Source: RHKX01 sp964497825 (GTDB lineage Bacteria > Actinomycetota > Thermoleophilia > Solirubrobacterales > 70-9). From it: a DNA stretch of 12,523 nucleotides. The stretch is taken from assembly GCA_964497825.1 (NCBI GenBank), contig CAZCFA010000075.1, positions 1 through 12,523 of the forward strand, read 5' to 3'. The notes beneath the pieces are model-generated. The model was not told the DNA's origin. It saw nothing but the letters and a program-made list of their open reading frames with translations, and did not search any database. A program made the position numbers and the translations under genes. Shown here piece by piece: positions 10,269-12,523 of this stretch; positions within the stretch are counted from its first letter, which is position 1; each line of letters opens with the position of its first letter.

Positions 10269-10816
10269 TGCCGCCGCGGCTGCGGGCCCCGTTGATCGCG
10301 CTGGCGGCGTCGATCGGCCTGATCGGGGTCTATCTGGCGTTCGGCGGCGCCGGCTACGACCCGGCGGGCGTCGCCGATCCCTGCCAGCAGCGCGCCTCCG
10401 CGGCCGACCCGAGCCGGCCGCTGTTCGAGGCGATCGCGCTGTCGGCGCTCGACGGCGCCGCCTGCGAGCTCGGCGTCAGCCGCGAGGAGCTGGCGCTGGC
10501 GCTGACCGACGAGGACGCCACCGCCCGGTTCGCGGAGGAGCACGAGATCAGCGAGGACGACCTCGAGGACGCCGTCCGCGCCGGGCTCGTCCGCGCCGTC
10601 GACGACGCCGCCGCCGCGGGCCGGATCGACGGCCTCGACGAGCAGCTGCTACGGCAGCTCGCCGAGCACGCGCCGGTCGGAGCGCTGATCGCCGCGCTGC
10701 GGGCGCTGCCGGGCGACGACAGCATCCAGAGCCTGATCGAGCGGCTGCGCTCGCTCGGCGGCATCAACCTGCCGAGCCTGCCCGACATCCCCGGGCTCGG
10801 CGGGCTCCTGCCCTGA
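10268..10816 (+). CDS. Membrane-anchored acidic helical protein, unknown function
   Basis: This 182-residue protein has a single N-terminal membrane helix (residues 8-26, LIALAASIGLIGVYLAFGG) after a basic MPPRLR start. It is therefore anchored, or is exported with an uncleaved signal; no lipobox is seen. The outside part has two cysteines (C39, C66) that could form a disulfide. An acidic helical stretch follows, with the pattern LGVSREELALAL and EISEDDLEDAV... AAGRID (about 68-121). That pattern recalls the repeated IT/S-EEL helices of DUF2680-like secreted proteins, but this is a style match only. The tail is Leu/Gly/Pro-rich (LPSLPDIPGLGGLLP). The ATG shares one base with the MFS stop (TGATG), and GGGAG lies 8 bases upstream. 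It is probably an extracytoplasmic partner of the two transporters. Confidence 0.8.
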   Translation: MPPRLRAPLIALAASIGLIGVYLAFGGAGYDPAGVADPCQQRASAADPSRPLFEAIALSALDGAACELGVSREELALALTDEDATARFAEEHEISEDDLEDAVRAGLVRAVDDAAAAGRIDGLDEQLLRQLAEHAPVGALIAALRALPGDDSIQSLIERLRSLGGINLPSLPDIPGLGGLLP

Positions 10817-10837
10817 GCGGCGCCGCTGAAGGACGCC

Positions 10838-10854
10838 GATCGCGGGCGGCGATC
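10838..10854. terminator. Hairpin between convergent genes
   Basis: GATCGC, a 5-base loop and GCGATC form a perfect 6-bp stem in the 63-base gap between the exporter operon and the amidase gene. A shorter palindrome, AGCGGCGCCGCT, lies at 10816-10827. No T-run follows on either strand, so termination would be weak or factor-assisted; this is only a candidate bidirectional terminator. Confidence 0.35.
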
Positions 10855-10879
10855 AGCACCACGGTCGCGGGCCGGTCGC

Positions 10880-11863
10880 CTACGACGTGATGAACTGCAG
10901 CGGCTCGGTCTGCTCGAAGTCGCCGCTGACGTTGCCGGCCAGGCCGCCCTCGAGCGCCTTGTCTCCGACGAGGTCGAGACGACCCGCCGCGGCTCCCTCG
11001 GAGAGGTCGAGGTCATCGACTCTGACCCAGACGATGTTCGGCCTGGTGGTCGACTCGAACACGTAGCGGCGGTTGGTCAGGTCGGTCACCGTCTGCCAGA
11101 TCGTCTGCGAGGCGAAGGGCTTATCGGGATCCGGAAGCCGGAACGGTTGCGCCGCGTTACGGATCACGCTGAACATGCCGGCGATCGCCTCGGCCTGCGA
11201 CTTCGGCTCGGGCAGCCGGCGCACGTAGTACGCGGCCCGGGCGAAGCGATCGCGAGCGTCGGTCGTGCCGGGCAGCGGCTGCTCACCGCCGAACCCCTCG
11301 ACCTGCTTCAGCAGCTCGAGCTGCTCGTCGTAGGTGGGTGAGTTCGTCATCACCCGGTACTCGCGATCGTGCCAGACTCGCGCGTTGCCGCGCTCATACT
11401 CGATCACCGCCGAGTCGCCGCTGGCATCGTCGAGCGCCAGGTGAAGGGTGGGGACCTCGCCGGTGCTGGGATCGGCGATCGGCAGCAGCTGGACCCTCGA
11501 CTGCTCGACCCAGGCGACCGCCTCGGCGACCGTCGCGAAGTTGTCGAGGACGTATTGGAGCCAGAGCGAGAGCGGCAGCGCCGGGCGCGAGTCGTCTCGA
11601 GGCCCGTACTCGGCCTCGGCCAACCAGAGGACGTGACCGGCCAGCCCGGCCTCGTTGAGACCGTCGACCGAGATGATGTCGAAGCTCGCCGCGATCAGGC
11701 TGCCGTACCTGGCGCTCCAGCCCGGGACGCCGGCGGCGCCGCCGCCGCGCTCGAGCCCGCGCGGCAACGACCACAGGTTGGTCTGCAGATCCTGGTGAAA
11801 GTCCATGTTCCTGCCGACCAGGACCGAACCGGAGGCCTGCGGCCAGATAACCCTCGTGCACAT
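10880..11863 (-). CDS. Ntn amidase, choloylglycine hydrolase/penicillin V acylase family
   Basis: This 327-residue linear-amide C-N hydrolase is of usual family length. All catalytic residues stand at family positions: nucleophile C2 (exposed on Met removal), R18 and D21 in GRNMDF, N174 in MTNSPTYDEQ and R206 in RDRFARAAYY. GLNEAGL (68-74) is also typical. Members cleave conjugated bile salts, penicillin V or N-acyl homoserine lactones; a soil-type actinobacterium makes bile salts less likely, but the substrate is open. The start at 11863 is set by the need for Cys at position 2 and by AAGGTGG at 11873-11879. The longer reading from 11938 would bury the nucleophile. No signal peptide is seen. 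The gene lies directly downstream of the rRNA terminator on the same strand, and no separate promoter is evident. Confidence 0.92.
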   Translation of the reverse strand: MCTRVIWPQASGSVLVGRNMDFHQDLQTNLWSLPRGLERGGGAAGVPGWSARYGSLIAASFDIISVDGLNEAGLAGHVLWLAEAEYGPRDDSRPALPLSLWLQYVLDNFATVAEAVAWVEQSRVQLLPIADPSTGEVPTLHLALDDASGDSAVIEYERGNARVWHDREYRVMTNSPTYDEQLELLKQVEGFGGEQPLPGTTDARDRFARAAYYVRRLPEPKSQAEAIAGMFSVIRNAAQPFRLPDPDKPFASQTIWQTVTDLTNRRYVFESTTRPNIVWVRVDDLDLSEGAAAGRLDLVGDKALEGGLAGNVSGDFEQTEPLQFITS

Positions 11864-11872
11864 CTGCGTTTC

Positions 11873-11879
11873 CCACCTT
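11873..11879 (-). promoter_or_regulatory. Ribosome binding site of the Ntn amidase gene
   Basis: On the minus strand AAGGTGG lies nine bases before the ATG at 11863. It decides the start codon in favour of MCTRV, which places the nucleophilic cysteine second, and against the upstream in-frame ATG at 11938. Confidence 0.75.
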
Positions 11880-11888
11880 CTCGCGTCG

Positions 11889-11911
11889 AAGAAAACCAGC
11901 CCACCGGCCGG
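11889..11911 (-). terminator. Intrinsic terminator of the rRNA operon
   Basis: On the minus strand CCGGCC, loop GGTG and GGCTGG form a 6-bp stem (one G-U pair), followed at once by TTTTCTT. It lies about 70 bases past the 5S rRNA and about 25 bases before the amidase start, so it would end the ribosomal transcript or attenuate read-through into the amidase gene. The stem is short for a strong terminator. Confidence 0.6.
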
Positions 11912-11982
11912 ACGAGCAGCGGACCCGAGCCCCTTCACCCCCGCGCGAGGGCGGCCTCGCTGCGTCCTTCGTCCGATTTCAA

Positions 11983-12099
11983 GACCGGCGGCGACCTACT
12001 CTCCCGGGCGGTTTCCCGCCAAGTACCATCGGCGCTGAGGGGCTTAACGGCTCTGTTCGGAATGGGAAGAGGTGTATCTCCCTCGCCATAGCCACCGAA
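11983..12099 (-). rRNA. rrf: 5S ribosomal RNA
   Basis: The minus strand reads as a complete 5S rRNA of about 117 bases. The terminal helix CGGTGGC (complement of 12091-12097) pairs with GCCGCCG (complement of 11986-11992). The conserved core CCCATTCCGAACAG and the CAGCGCCGATGGTACT block are present, as is the GGGAGAGTAGG strand. It follows the 23S rRNA on the same strand. The exact ends are uncertain by a few bases. Confidence 0.95.
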
Positions 12100-12116
12100 A
12101 TCAACCGGAACCGCGT

Positions 12117-12147
12117 GGGCGCGGGCCGGCGAACCGGCCCTGCGCCC
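12117..12147 (-). other. Strong hairpin in the 23S-5S spacer
   Basis: On the minus strand GGGCGC-A-GGGCCGG, a TTCG tetraloop and CCGGCCC-GCGCCC form a 13-bp GC-only stem with one bulged A. A stable UUCG-capped stem here probably guides spacer folding or RNase III processing between 23S and 5S rRNA. There is no T-run, so it is unlikely to be a terminator. Confidence 0.7.
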
Positions 12148-12160
12148 CGCCGTCCGGCGA

Positions 12161-12177
12161 GGCTTGAAAACTGCACG
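12161..12177 (-). other. Probable 3' strand of the 23S precursor processing stem
   Basis: The minus strand reads CGTGCAGTTTTCAAGCC, the complement of the CTTGAAAACTGCACG-type motif common in 16S-23S spacers. In precursor rRNA such flanks pair to form the stem cut by RNase III. The partner would lie upstream of the 23S 5' end, outside the window, so this is an inference. Confidence 0.45.
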
Positions 12178-12204
12178 CGGGCCAACGCATGGAATATAGA
12201 AAAA

Positions 12205-12523
<319 letters not shown>

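Noticed and set aside
11864..11938. A 25-residue N-terminal extension of the Ntn amidase from the ATG at 11938
   Set aside because: It would overlap the rRNA terminator, lacks a Shine-Dalgarno, and would place the nucleophilic cysteine at position 27 with no signal-peptide-like sequence before it.

Overview
The window is very GC-rich bacterial chromosome, with G or C at nearly every third codon position. The SOS-box type (CGAAC-N4-GTTCG), the imuB/DUF6504-like/dnaE2 gene order, candidate leaderless genes and the 5S/23S sequences together suggest a high-GC actinobacterium. A deep lineage such as Thermoleophilia is possible, but that is a guess from gene style and was not tested.

Layout, left to right. 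Positions 1-192 hold no gene I can support and lead into a clear LexA-type operator at 193-206. A tightly overlapped three-gene translesion-synthesis operon follows on the plus strand: imuB (198-1430), a small DUF6504-like protein that resembles a detached ImuB C-terminus (1427-1702), and the error-prone polymerase dnaE2/imuC (1699-5097). No imuA lies between the operator and imuB. After a 67-base gap with a second, one-mismatch SOS-like site comes a small, probably leaderless ORF of unknown function (5165-5398). It meets, tail to tail, a minus-strand membrane-associated M28 metallopeptidase (5388-6605).

Only 16 bases separate the peptidase start from a divergent plus-strand operon: an MMPL/RND-type exporter (6622-8919), a DHA-like MFS transporter (8916-10268) and a 182-residue membrane-anchored, acidic helical protein (10268-10816). 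Their start and stop codons overlap, so they are very likely co-transcribed and may form one envelope export system. Its substrate cannot be read from the sequence.

The right end runs on the minus strand. It carries the 3' end of a 23S rRNA (to the window edge), a structured spacer, a 5S rRNA and an intrinsic terminator. Immediately after the terminator comes a complete Ntn-type amidase of the choloylglycine hydrolase/penicillin V acylase family (10880-11863), which converges on the exporter operon. No insertion sequence, prophage, CRISPR array or complete tRNA was seen. The parts most worth follow-up are the split, imuA-less mutasome with its start-codon operator, the second SOS-like site with its orphan small ORF, and the MMPL-MFS-anchor operon.
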